Source: Oscillospiraceae bacterium
GTDB lineage: Bacteria > Bacillota > Clostridia > Oscillospirales > CAG-382
DNA length: 64,000 nucleotides
Direction: 5' to 3'
Assembly: GCA_015064895.1 (NCBI GenBank)
Contig: SVRI01000004.1
Span: forward strand, 62,001-126,000
A program made the translations under genes and the position numbers. Shown one piece after another: positions 54,217-62,947 of the stretch (positions are counted from its first letter, which is position 1; each line of letters starts with the position of its first letter). Below the pieces are notes generated by a model. The model was not told the origin of the DNA, ran no database searches, and saw nothing but the letters and a program-made list of their open reading frames with translations.

Positions 54217-55303
54217 CGCTTGCTACCTCACTTGCGGGTGCACCGAATGACAAACCTTGAGCATCACTCTTGTGCATAATGTGAATGTCCTCGGGATTGA
54301 GGCTCATACCGATAAAAGCACCGGGTTCTGCGGATTTTGTTGAATGTATTTTCCACTTTGTGCCGAAAACATCAACAATAATCTCATAATGAACACCCTT
54401 GAAGGTAACCGTCTCAACGGTACCGTCAATTGTATTGTCACCGGTAGGTCCGAACTTGATATCTTCGGGACGAATAACAACGTCAACGGGTGTCATTTTT
54501 CCGAAGCCTTTGTCAACGCAAACAAATCTCTGGTTTGCAAATTCAACATCGAAGTCATCGTGCATAAGACCGGTTACAATGTTACTTTCACCGATAAATT
54601 TTGCAACAAATGGGTTTACCGGTTCGTTGTAAATATCCTGAGGTGTACCGATCTGGTCAATAACACCGCCATTCATAACAACGATTCTATCAGACATTGT
54701 AAGAGCTTCTTCCTGGTCGTGAGTAACATAAATAAACGTAATACCAAGCTGCTGCTGAATCTTTTTAAGTTCTATTTGCATTTCTTTTCTGAGCTTCAAG
54801 TCAAGAGCACCCAAAGGCTCATCGAGAAGAAGCATTCTTGGGTGGTTTATCAGAGCACGTGCAATGGCAACTCTCTGCTGCTGACCACCTGAAAGATAGT
54901 CAACCTTTCTTGCACCGTAACCGCGAAGGTTTACGAGCTCAAGCATTTCCATAACACGCCTGTGTATTTCATTTTCGGGCGTCTTTTTAAGGCGAAGTCC
55001 GAAAGCAATATTTTCATAAACATTAAGATGCTGGAAAAGAGCATACTTCTGGAAAACAGTATTTACCTGTCTTTTATATGGCGGAACACCATTGATTTTC
55101 TTTCCGTCAAAATAAACGTTTCCTTCATTGGGTTCGATAAAACCGCCGATAATTCTGAGTGTTGTTGTTTTACCGCATCCCGAAGGACCGAGCAAAGTGA
55201 TAAATTCCTTGTCATGGATGTCAAGGTTAATTCCTTTGAGAATAAGTTCGTCATCATATTTTACAACGAGATTCTCAAGTCTAACGATAACATTGTTTTC
55301 CAA
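54200..55303 (-). CDS. potA: Spermidine/putrescine ABC transporter ATP-binding protein PotA
   Basis: ATPase of 367 aa. Walker [10 protein letters not shown], signature [15 protein letters not shown], Walker [13 protein letters not shown] and the switch His in [10 protein letters not shown] are complete; the C-terminal TOBE regulatory domain covers ~240-345 ([10 protein letters not shown]). It is the first gene of potABCD. The 290-bp region ahead of it contains a small hairpin (GCCGTA/TACGGC, 55346-55361) and no clear promoter that I can fix. Polyamine specificity follows from the neighbouring PotD. Confidence 0.95.
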   Translation of the reverse strand: MENNVIVRLENLVVKYDDELILKGINLDIHDKEFITLLGPSGCGKTTTLRIIGGFIEPNEGNVYFDGKKINGVPPYKRQVNTVFQKYALFQHLNVYENIAFGLRLKKTPENEIHRRVMEMLELVNLRGYGARKVDYLSGGQQQRVAIARALINHPRMLLLDEPLGALDLKLRKEMQIELKKIQQQLGITFIYVTHDQEEALTMSDRIVVMNGGVIDQIGTPQDIYNEPVNPFVAKFIGESNIVTGLMHDDFDVEFANQRFVCVDKGFGKMTPVDVVIRPEDIKFGPTGDNTIDGTVETVTFKGVHYEIIVDVFGTKWKIHSTKSAEPGAFIGMSLNPEDIHIMHKSDAQGLSFGAPASEVASDENKF

Positions 55304-55505
55304 TCCTCACACCTCCGTGCCGTGTTGCTGTGCGGCACCTTTCCGCCGTATGATTACGGCAAATTGTAATGCATTTTTCTTCGTGCAACATTAAGATTAA
55401 AGAAAAATACCCACACTACAATTATTACGATAATAATACAAATTTTATCGACAAAAATCTACTGTATGGTATTAACTTTATGTGAACAAATATAGCGATA
55501 AAAAT

Positions 55506-55563
55506 ATCCGCATACCACATCGAAGTTAGCCGTGAGGCAATGACTTACGCATGGTATGCGGAT
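55506..55563 (-). terminator. Long inverted repeat after carB-dapF
   Basis: A perfect 12-bp inverted repeat (55506-55517 with 55552-55563) encloses 34 nt. On the minus strand, the second arm is followed by ATTTTTA. It probably ends the carAB transcript, although the loop is large for a simple terminator. Confidence 0.65.
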
Positions 55564-55595
55564 TTGATTTTTAAATGTTAACTGTTTTTGAAAAG

Positions 55596-58500
55596 TTAGA
55601 TTATTACTTCACCGGTGAATGAAATATCTGCATTACCGGTGAGGAAAACACCGTCATCAGTATATTTAATAATGAGGTCGCCGCCCTTGAGCTTTACTGT
55701 GATTTCTGTATTCTTCTTACAGTAACCGCAAAGGCAAGCAGCTACAACAGCAGCACAAGCACCTGTTCCGCAAGCCATTGTTTCACCGTTGCCGCGTTCC
55801 CAAACTCTCATTTTAAGGGTGTGGTCGTTGAGCACTTTAATAAATTCTGTGTTAACTCTTTCGGGGAAGAGCTCGCTTGTTTCAAACATGGGACCTATGG
55901 TAGAAACATCAAGATTTTCAAGGCTTTCGTCTGCACCGAAGAAAACAACACAGTGAGGATTACCAATAGAAACGCATGTGATTCTGTAAGGCTTATATCC
56001 TATCTGTATGGGATGTGCAATCACAGTATCTCCTTCAATAAGTGCAGGAAGACTCTTGGGATTAAGATTTGCTTTACCCATATTAACGGTTGCCGACTGA
56101 ACTATTCCTTGTTTTACTTCAAGTTCAACATTTTTAACGCCAACACCTGTTTCAATAGTGATTGATTTTTTATCAATCATCTTGTTGTCATAGAGGTACT
56201 TGCCGACGCATCTGAGAGCGTTGCCGCTGGTCATGCCGCGTGTACCGTCCTTGTTGTAGATCTTCATTTTTGCATCTGCAACATCGGAAGGACAAATAAG
56301 AACAACACCGTCACTGCCGATACCGAAGTGTCTGTTGGAAAGCATTACAGCAAGACCTTCGGGATTGTTGATCTTCTGATCGAAGCAGTTGAAGTATATG
56401 TAGTCGTTTCCTGTACCCTGCATCTTGGTAAAGTAGAGCTTTTCCTTTTCGCTTCTCATGTCGTTGATGTTGACAAGCTCTGTTGATACGGCCGTGTATC
56501 TTGAAATAAGGCTGTCTGCAACTGCGTTGGCTGTATCAATGGCAGTAAGGCAGGGGATACTTCTTTCAATTGCCTTACGTCTGAGAATTACGCTGTTTCT
56601 TGTAGGTATTCTGCCATGGTCGGAGGTGGAAATTACGTAGTCAACCTCGCCCTTATCCATAAGAGCAAGTCTTTCGTCGGCGGTATCAACGATTACCACG
56701 GGGATATCCGCATTGCTTATTACCTTACCCGTTCCGTCAGAGGCATAGATAGTAAAGCCGAGCTCGTGGAATTTTTCAGCAACATCAACAATTTCAAGCT
56801 TATCGCTGTTTCTTACTGTTATAAGAACGCCGCCTTTTTTGTGTGTCATCTTATAGCCTGCCGCAATAAGACCTTTACAGATTGCTTCCTTAATTGTGCT
56901 TGCAATGCCGAGAACTTCGCCTGTAGACTTCATTTCCGGACCGAGCATGCTGTCAACACCGTGAAGCTTTTCAAAGGAGAATACGGGAACCTTTACTGCA
57001 ACATAGGGGGAATCGGGATAAATACCTGTTCCAAAGCCCATATCCTTGAGGGATTCAGTCTTTTCGGGTTCGGATTCTTTACCAATCATGGTTCTTGTTG
57101 CAAGGTCAACCATGGGAATGCCGGTAACCTTACTGATATAAGGAATTGTTCTGGAAGAACGGGGATTTACTTCGATAACATAAAGCTGTTCGTCGTTGAT
57201 GAGGTACTGAATATTTACAAGACCACGTGTCTTAAGTGCAACTGCGAGCTTCTTTGTGCAGTCGAGAACCTCTTCACGCATCTTATCGCTGATTCTCTTG
57301 GCAGGATAGATGGCAATGGAGTCGCCCGAGTGTACACCAGTACGTTCGATGTGTTCCATGATGCCGGGAATTAGGATGTCTTCGCCGTCGCAGATAGCAT
57401 CAACTTCAATTTCAAGACCCATAAGATACTTGTCGATGAGGATGGGGTTTCTGTCGGTATGTGTGATGATAATCTTCATGTATTCCTTGATATCATCGGG
57501 GTTCTGTGCGATAATCATGTTCTGACCGCCGAGAACATATGAAGGACGCATGAGAACGGGATAACCGATCTTTTCAGCAACCATAAGTGCTTCTTCTTCG
57601 GTAAATACAGTGGCGCCGACAGGACGCTTTATGTTAAGGCTTTCAAGAAGTGCGTCGAATATCTTTCTGTCTTCGGCAGCGTCAATGCTTTCAGCACCGG
57701 TACCGAGGATTCTAACACCGTTCTTGTCGAGGAAGTTTGTAAGCTTAATAGCTGTCTGACCGCCGAATGCAACTACTGCACCGTAAGGCTTTTCAGTCTT
57801 GAGAATGCTCATTACATCTTCGTCAGTCAGAGGCTCAAAGTAAAGTCTGTCGGCTGTGTCGAAGTCGGTTGAAACTGTTTCGGGATTGTTGTTTACGATA
57901 ACAACATCATAACCAAGCTTCTTAAGAGAACGAACACAGTGAACGGAAGCATAGTCGAATTCGATACCCTGACCGATTCTGATAGGACCTGAACCGAATA
58001 CGATGATAGTCTTTTTCTTGTCTTTCTTGTTTGCAAGGAATTCTGCCGCTTCGTTTTCTTCGTCGAATGAAGAATAGAAGTAAGGTGTTTCGGCAGAGTA
58101 TTCCGCAGCACAAGTGTCAACCATTTTGAAGGAAGCGTATCTCTTGTTTTCGATCTTGCATCCCGAAAGGTTTTCGATGTGCTTGTCGGGGAAGCCCATT
58201 TTCTTTGCGGCAAGATAAAGTTCATCATCAAGCTTGCCTTCCATGAGCTTTCTTTCCATGTTGAGAATGTTGAGAAGCTTGTTAAGGAAGAAGGGGTCAA
58301 TCTTTGTGATTTCATTAAGTTCTTCTATGGATTTGCCTCTCTTTAAAAATTCGTAAAGGATAAAGAGTCTTTCATCGGTGCAGTCCTTGAGGATAGTCAT
58401 AAGCTCGTCATCGGAAAGCTCTGCGAGATTGTCCTGATTAAGGCTCATGTGCTTTATTTCAGCACCGCGTACTGCCTTCATAAGTGCTTCTTCAAAGCAC

Positions 58501-59660
58501 TGACCGATAGACATAACTTCACCTGTAGCCTTCATCTGTGTACCAAGCTTGCGCTTAGCATATACAAACTTATCAAAAGGCCACTTGGGGAATTTAACAA
58601 CAACGTAGTCGATTGTAGGTTCAAAACAAGCAACCGTCTTACCGGTAACTGCGTTCTGAATTTCGTCAAGAGTATAGCCGATAGCAATCTTTGTTGCAAC
58701 CTTTGCAATAGGATAACCTGTTGCCTTGGATGCAAGTGCGGATGAACGCGAAACTCTGGGGTTAACTTCAATAACTGCGTATTCGAAAGAGTCAGGCTTG
58801 AGAGCAAACTGGCAGTTACATCCGCCTTCAACTTCAAGTGCGTTGACAATCTTGAGCGCCGCTTCTCTGAGCATGCCGTATTCCTTTGAGGAAAGTGTAA
58901 GCGCAGGTGCTGCAACTATGGAGTCGCCTGTATGAACGCCGACGGGGTCGAAGTTTTCCATTGAACAAACTGTGATGGAATTGCCCTTGCTGTCGCGGAT
59001 GACTTCAAATTCAATTTCTTTCCAACCGGAAATACACTTTTCTACAAGAATCTGTGTAATAGGGGAAAGTCTCAATCCGTTTGTACCGATTTCGGTAAGT
59101 TCTTCTACGTTTTCTGCAATACCGCCGCCTGTGCCGCCGAGGGTAAATGCCGGGCGAACAATTACAGGATATCCGATTTCTTCAGCAAAGCTGAGTGCAG
59201 ATTCAAGGTCTGTAACAACCTTGGAAGGAATTATAGGCTGGTCGATAGCTTCCATTGTATCCTTGAACATCTGTCTGTCTTCAGCCTTGTCAATTGTTTC
59301 GGGCTTTGCACCGAGAAGCTTTACACCCATCTTGTCAAGGAAGCCTTCCTTTGCAAGCTGCATGGAGAGTGTAAGACCTGTCTGACCGCCGAGAGAAGAA
59401 AGAAGGCTGTCTGGACGTTCTTTTTCGATAATTCGTTTAACTGTTTCGAGATTCAAGGGCTCGATGTAAATCTTATCAGCCATTATGTTGTCTGTCATAA
59501 TGGTTGCGGGGTTGGAGTTTACGAGGATAACTTCAAGACCTGCTTCTTTAAGAGCACGGCACGCCTGAGTTCCTGCATAGTCAAATTCGGCAGCCTGCCC
59601 GATAACGATAGGTCCTGAGCCGATAACCATTATGCGTTTTAATTCTTTATTTAACGGCAT
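55596..59660 (-). CDS. carB: Fusion: carbamoyl-phosphate synthase large subunit + diaminopimelate epimerase-like domain
   Basis: One open frame of 1354 aa. Residues 1 to about 1065 are CarB: two ATP-grasp halves (GSGPIVIGQAAEFDYAG and GSGPIRIGQGIEFDYAS starts, two GGQT loops) and the C-terminal allosteric domain (GVLITVRNSDK, STSDHGRIPTRNSVILRRKA). From about 1078 a complete DapF-like domain follows (FTKMQGTGNDYIYFN, NKDGTRGMTSGNALRC, GNPHCVVFF, ERGNGETMACGTGACA). The second catalytic Cys is kept (C1297); the first is Ser (S1145). No ribosome site lies ahead of the internal ATG at M1068. The start follows GGAGGT and overlaps carA by 14 bp. Confidence 0.92.
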   Translation of the reverse strand: MPLNKELKRIMVIGSGPIVIGQAAEFDYAGTQACRALKEAGLEVILVNSNPATIMTDNIMADKIYIEPLNLETVKRIIEKERPDSLLSSLGGQTGLTLSMQLAKEGFLDKMGVKLLGAKPETIDKAEDRQMFKDTMEAIDQPIIPSKVVTDLESALSFAEEIGYPVIVRPAFTLGGTGGGIAENVEELTEIGTNGLRLSPITQILVEKCISGWKEIEFEVIRDSKGNSITVCSMENFDPVGVHTGDSIVAAPALTLSSKEYGMLREAALKIVNALEVEGGCNCQFALKPDSFEYAVIEVNPRVSRSSALASKATGYPIAKVATKIAIGYTLDEIQNAVTGKTVACFEPTIDYVVVKFPKWPFDKFVYAKRKLGTQMKATGEVMSIGQCFEEALMKAVRGAEIKHMSLNQDNLAELSDDELMTILKDCTDERLFILYEFLKRGKSIEELNEITKIDPFFLNKLLNILNMERKLMEGKLDDELYLAAKKMGFPDKHIENLSGCKIENKRYASFKMVDTCAAEYSAETPYFYSSFDEENEAAEFLANKKDKKKTIIVFGSGPIRIGQGIEFDYASVHCVRSLKKLGYDVVIVNNNPETVSTDFDTADRLYFEPLTDEDVMSILKTEKPYGAVVAFGGQTAIKLTNFLDKNGVRILGTGAESIDAAEDRKIFDALLESLNIKRPVGATVFTEEEALMVAEKIGYPVLMRPSYVLGGQNMIIAQNPDDIKEYMKIIITHTDRNPILIDKYLMGLEIEVDAICDGEDILIPGIMEHIERTGVHSGDSIAIYPAKRISDKMREEVLDCTKKLAVALKTRGLVNIQYLINDEQLYVIEVNPRSSRTIPYISKVTGIPMVDLATRTMIGKESEPEKTESLKDMGFGTGIYPDSPYVAVKVPVFSFEKLHGVDSMLGPEMKSTGEVLGIASTIKEAICKGLIAAGYKMTHKKGGVLITVRNSDKLEIVDVAEKFHELGFTIYASDGTGKVISNADIPVVIVDTADERLALMDKGEVDYVISTSDHGRIPTRNSVILRRKAIERSIPCLTAIDTANAVADSLISRYTAVSTELVNINDMRSEKEKLYFTKMQGTGNDYIYFNCFDQKINNPEGLAVMLSNRHFGIGSDGVVLICPSDVADAKMKIYNKDGTRGMTSGNALRCVGKYLYDNKMIDKKSITIETGVGVKNVELEVKQGIVQSATVNMGKANLNPKSLPALIEGDTVIAHPIQIGYKPYRITCVSIGNPHCVVFFGADESLENLDVSTIGPMFETSELFPERVNTEFIKVLNDHTLKMRVWERGNGETMACGTGACAAVVAACLCGYCKKNTEITVKLKGGDLIIKYTDDGVFLTGNADISFTGEVII

Positions 59661-60735
59661 TGAAGTTTACCTCCTTGCAAAGTTCTATGAAATTAACATA
59701 AAGTGATTTTTCGCCTGTAGGTGATGTTCCTGAGTCGGGTCTGAACTGAGCAGAGAAAGCAGGCGCATTTGTATATTTAAGACCCTCAATTGTTTTGTCA
59801 TTTGCGTTTTCAAAAGAAACTTCCATACCGTCGGGTAGGTTTTCTCTTGCTACGCAGTAACCGTGGTTCTGTGTAATAATGGAAAGTACGCCGGTATCAA
59901 GGTTCTTACAAGGACCGCTTGCACCTCTGTGTCCGTAGGGGAGCTTGAATGTATCTGCACCGCTTGCGAGAGCCATAAGCTGATGTCCAAGACCTATGCC
60001 GAACATGGGAACCTTCTTGTCGAACAACTTTTTGATTTCTTCAATGGATGCTGTGTTGTCTTTGGGGTTACCGGGGCCGTCGGAAACAAGAACACCGTCA
60101 GGCTTTGCGGCAAGTATTTCTTCGGCAGTTGAGGACGCCGTAAATACTTTTACATTGCAATCGAGATGAATAAGTGTATCAATTACACTCTTACCTGTGC
60201 CAAAGTCAAATAATGCAATTGTTGTTTTTGCAAGAGGGGAAGAGTATTCCTTGTTTTCGCTTGTGGCAGTTTTTACAGGATTTTCAATCTTGAAGGATTT
60301 GATTTCATTAAGTACTTCATCGGTAACGTCACCGCAATCGGTTATCATGCCGTTCATGGTACCTTCTTCACGGAGTACTCTTGTAAGTGCTCTTGTATCA
60401 ATGCCGCATATTCCGACGACATCTTCTTTTACAAGATAATCTTCAAGTGCACCTTCGCATCTGAAGTTTGAAGGCTTGTCACACATTTCTCTGACAACGT
60501 AGCCGTTTACGGTAGCACTTTCGCTCTGGAAATCTTCCGAAATAACTCCGTAGTTACCGATCATGGGGAATGTTTGAACTACTATTTGTCCGCAGTTGTT
60601 CTTGTCGGTTAAAGTTTCAAGATAACCGACCATTCCGGTATTGAATACAACTTCACCGACGGTTTTGCCGACTTTGCCGAAGAATGTGCCTTCAAAAACC
60701 TTGCCGTTTTCCAAAATCAAATACGCCTTTGACAC
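59647..60735 (-). CDS. carA: Carbamoyl-phosphate synthase small subunit with a disrupted glutaminase triad
   Basis: CarA (362 aa): the N-terminal domain (LILENGKVFEGTFFG, VFNTGMVGYLETLTD, GICGIDTRALTR) is well conserved, followed by a class I glutamine amidotransferase domain (LVSDGPGNPKD, YGHRGASGPC, QNHGYCV). The nucleophile position reads GIGLGHQ (G248 for Cys) and the His/Glu positions read QFRPD (R332, D334), so all three catalytic residues are changed. The enzyme should not hydrolyse glutamine and may depend on free ammonia. GTG 60735 follows GGAGG; the 5-codon-longer ATG form includes that site. Confidence 0.92.
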   Translation of the reverse strand: MSKAYLILENGKVFEGTFFGKVGKTVGEVVFNTGMVGYLETLTDKNNCGQIVVQTFPMIGNYGVISEDFQSESATVNGYVVREMCDKPSNFRCEGALEDYLVKEDVVGICGIDTRALTRVLREEGTMNGMITDCGDVTDEVLNEIKSFKIENPVKTATSENKEYSSPLAKTTIALFDFGTGKSVIDTLIHLDCNVKVFTASSTAEEILAAKPDGVLVSDGPGNPKDNTASIEEIKKLFDKKVPMFGIGLGHQLMALASGADTFKLPYGHRGASGPCKNLDTGVLSIITQNHGYCVARENLPDGMEVSFENANDKTIEGLKYTNAPAFSAQFRPDSGTSPTGEKSLYVNFIELCKEVNFNAVK

Positions 60736-60779
60736 AAAATCAACCTCCAATTTATGTAAACATTAGTTAAAAACGATTA

Positions 60780-60810
60780 AAAAAATAGGTGTCGGAAACA
60801 CCAACACCTT
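60780..60810 (-). terminator. Attenuator (intrinsic terminator) in the carA leader
   Basis: On the minus strand AGGTGT and a second GGTGT can each pair with the single ACACCT arm (60787-60792), followed by ATTTTTTT. The left arm begins directly at the leader ORF stop codon (60809-60811), so a ribosome at that stop would cover it. Confidence 0.75.
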
Positions 60811-60937
60811 AAAAATGACAATAGATATTCTGTGTATTCTCAAATCCGAGAGAAGAAAAAGGGGAAATGGAAACAGAAACAGTCATAGCGCCGGGATTTA
60901 CATTTATAATGTTGTTCGCCATAACTATATTCATCAT
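60809..60937 (-). CDS. Leader peptide ORF ahead of carA (42 aa)
   Basis: A 42-codon frame starting ATG-ATG with AGGTGA eight bases ahead, inside the carA leader. It ends TAA at the first base pairs of the attenuator. The mRNA between about 60848 and 60880 is almost pure pyrimidine (coding for a Ser/Val/Phe/Pro-rich stretch). There is no run of codons for one amino acid of this pathway, so a codon-starvation model is unlikely; a UTP-linked polymerase pausing model, as known for E. coli pyrBI, fits better. The peptide itself need not have a function. Confidence 0.65.
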   Translation of the reverse strand: MMNIVMANNIINVNPGAMTVSVSISPFSSLGFENTQNIYCHF

Positions 60938-61002
60938 TGTTCAAATCACCTTTCCAATTACTCGAAAAGAGAACGTCAAAAAGTTCTACTTTCTGAGTGT
61001 TT

Positions 61003-61031
61003 ATTATATTACAAATAATGTGTTTTGTCAA
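61003..61031 (-). promoter_or_regulatory. carA promoter
   Basis: On the minus strand, perfect TTGACA (61026-61031), 17 bp, perfect TATAAT (61003-61008). It yields a leader of about 260 nt before the carA GTG, containing the leader ORF and attenuator. Confidence 0.85.
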
Positions 61032-61127
61032 TATAAAAAATGATTATTTTAAAAATAAATGTGCATATATTTTTAATCGCTGATTGAATAATTTTAGAGA
61101 TATTTGCCAAAATCGTGAATTTTGCAC

Positions 61128-61156
61128 TTGAAAACGATTTTTGTTGGTAGTATAAT
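61128..61156 (+). promoter_or_regulatory. Promoter of the SGNH hydrolase genes
   Basis: TTGAAA (61128-61133), 17 bp, TATAAT (61151-61156), 47 bp ahead of the start at 61204, divergent to the carA promoter. Confidence 0.78.
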
Positions 61157-61203
61157 GTGATTACATAATAAGTCGTTTGACGGAAAGAGTGTAAAATACC
61201 GCA

Positions 61204-61923
61204 ATGAACATAACAAAGCTTTTTAAACAGAATCTTGATGATTTCTGGAATGTAAAGAAACCTACAATTGCATTTCTCGGTGACAGCGTTACACAGGGAT
61301 GTTTCGATATTTATAATGACAGCGACGGGAAATGCGATACATTTTTTGAGCAGGAGTACGCTTATCACAGATATGTCGCTAAAATCCTTGGGATGCTTTA
61401 TCCAAAAGTGCCGGTAAACATTATAAATGCAGGTCTTTCGGGCGACAATGTACTCCACGGTGCTGAACGCCTTGAGAGGGATGTTCTGTGTTATAACCCT
61501 GACCTTACAGTTGTATGCTTTGGTCTTAATGACTGCGCAAGGGGAGATGACGGTCTTGAACTGTTCTATAATTCTCTTACGGAAATCTTTACAAAGCTCA
61601 AAGATAACGGCAGTGAAGTTATATTTATGACACCCAACATGATGAACACTAAGGTGAGTTGTCATATAAATCCCGAATTTGTATCTTCTGCCGAAATGGC
61701 AATGAAGTGGCAGGCTGACGGTTGGCTTGACAGACATGTCGAAACGGGTATTCGTGCAGCAAACGACTGCGGTGTAAGGGTGTGCGATGTATATTCTAAG
61801 TGGAAGCGCATGAACAAAAACGGAGTTGATACAACAGAGCTTCTTGCAAACAAAATCAATCATCCTATTCACGAAATGAACTGGCTGTTTGCATACTCGC
61901 TTGTTGAAGAAATGATGAAATAG
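61204..61923 (+). CDS. SGNH/GDSL-type hydrolase
   Basis: Esterase/lipase-like protein of 239 aa without a signal peptide. Block I AFLGDSVTQG contains the nucleophile Ser, block II lies at NAGLSGDN with the oxyanion Gly, and block III FGLNDCARG carries the Asn. Block V (D/H) would be near NKINHPIHEMNW. Such enzymes often deacetylate sugars in gut Clostridia. The ribosome site GGAAAGAG is more distant than usual. It is followed 13 bp later by a second SGNH-like gene. Confidence 0.82.
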   Translation: MNITKLFKQNLDDFWNVKKPTIAFLGDSVTQGCFDIYNDSDGKCDTFFEQEYAYHRYVAKILGMLYPKVPVNIINAGLSGDNVLHGAERLERDVLCYNPDLTVVCFGLNDCARGDDGLELFYNSLTEIFTKLKDNGSEVIFMTPNMMNTKVSCHINPEFVSSAEMAMKWQADGWLDRHVETGIRAANDCGVRVCDVYSKWKRMNKNGVDTTELLANKINHPIHEMNWLFAYSLVEEMMK

Positions 61924-61936
61924 AGGAGAATAAAAA

Positions 61937-62491
61937 ATGAAAATTACACTTCTTGGCGATTCAATCAGAATGAATTATACACAGAGAGTTACCGAACTTC
62001 TCGGTGACGGCTTTGAGGTATACAGCCCAAACGATAACGGCAGATTTTCAAAGTACACAATCAGAATGATTGCCGACCACAAGCCTTACATGGAGGGCAC
62101 ACGTATCGTTCATTGGAATAACGGACTTTGGGATATCTGTAATTGCCTCGGTGATGATTTCTTCACACCTATCGATGAATATGTTGCCAACATGACAAGA
62201 ATTGCCGATGAGTTGTTAAGACGTTATGATAAGGTTATATTTGCAACAACCACGCCTTTGAATAAACACCCCGAATTCAATGACAGTGTTGACGTCGAAA
62301 GATACAATTCGGTAATCGTTCCGATACTTGAAGCAAAAGGCATTATTATCAATGACCTGTATACACCCATGTCTAAGGACATCGAAAGATTTGTAAGAGC
62401 AGATGACCACATACATCTTACCGATGAAGGAAATGAAATCTGTGCTCATCAGGTTGCAGAGCTTATCAAAAAGGTTGCAAGTGAGCTGTAA
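61937..62491 (+). CDS. Second SGNH/GDSL-like hydrolase
   Basis: Protein of 184 aa with SGNH features: block I LLGDSIRMNY, an Asn in HWNNGLWD that could serve the block II/III role, and block V RADDHIHLTDEGNE with Asp and His of the triad. It is shorter than its neighbour and diverged from it, so they are not simple duplicates. A GAGG site precedes the ATG. Probably a carbohydrate esterase partner; substrate unknown. Confidence 0.78.
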   Translation: MKITLLGDSIRMNYTQRVTELLGDGFEVYSPNDNGRFSKYTIRMIADHKPYMEGTRIVHWNNGLWDICNCLGDDFFTPIDEYVANMTRIADELLRRYDKVIFATTTPLNKHPEFNDSVDVERYNSVIVPILEAKGIIINDLYTPMSKDIERFVRADDHIHLTDEGNEICAHQVAELIKKVASEL

Positions 62492-62493
62492 TT

Positions 62494-62838
62494 ATGGGAC
62501 TTTTTGACAGTATCAAAGAAAAATTCGGCGGTGTATCCAAGAACACAAAGCAATCAAGAACAATTGCCGCAAAGCTGAATGACAGCCATATCAAGTATGC
62601 ATCTGTTAAAACCGAAAGTGATGACTTGATTGTCGGCAGAGACGGTCATGTAAATATTGTTGACGGTGACTGCTTTGAACTTGTTTTTGGCGTAAAAAGC
62701 ATTTTCAAATTCAAAATTGACGATATGACAATATGGGAATTTATGAGCCTTGACGGTGCTACCGTTTCGGGTGTCGACCTGAATGACGGAAACGAAAAGA
62801 CCTTTATGATTTATTATGATAAGCATCTTGAACGGTAA
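62494..62838 (+). CDS. Small protein of unknown function
   Basis: Protein of 114 aa, soluble, with a Lys/Ser-rich start (LFDSIKEKFGG) and a later beta-rich part (LIVGRDGHVNIVDGDCFELVF, SLDGATVSGVDLNDG). No domain is recognised. The gene begins 2 bp after the SGNH gene and belongs to the same transcript. No terminator is seen behind it. Confidence 0.6.
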   Translation: MGLFDSIKEKFGGVSKNTKQSRTIAAKLNDSHIKYASVKTESDDLIVGRDGHVNIVDGDCFELVFGVKSIFKFKIDDMTIWEFMSLDGATVSGVDLNDGNEKTFMIYYDKHLER

Positions 62839-62858
62839 TTGAATGCTTTGGAAGGCTG

Positions 62859-62887
62859 TTGACACTTTCTGCTCTTAGTAGTAAAAT
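62859..62887 (+). promoter_or_regulatory. Promoter of the copper-amine-oxidase-N-like gene
   Basis: TTGACA (62859-62864), 17 bp, TAAAAT (62882-62887), 60 bp ahead of the start at 62948. Confidence 0.75.
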
Positions 62888-62947
62888 ATTCTTAGATAGG
62901 ATTCCGAAAACGATGAAGCTGCAAAAGATGTTTAATGAGGTGTAATT

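Noticed and set aside
60780..61000. PyrR-binding attenuator in the carA leader
   Set aside because: I looked for the PyrR consensus loop and found no convincing match; the leader ORF and pyrimidine tract suggest another mechanism.
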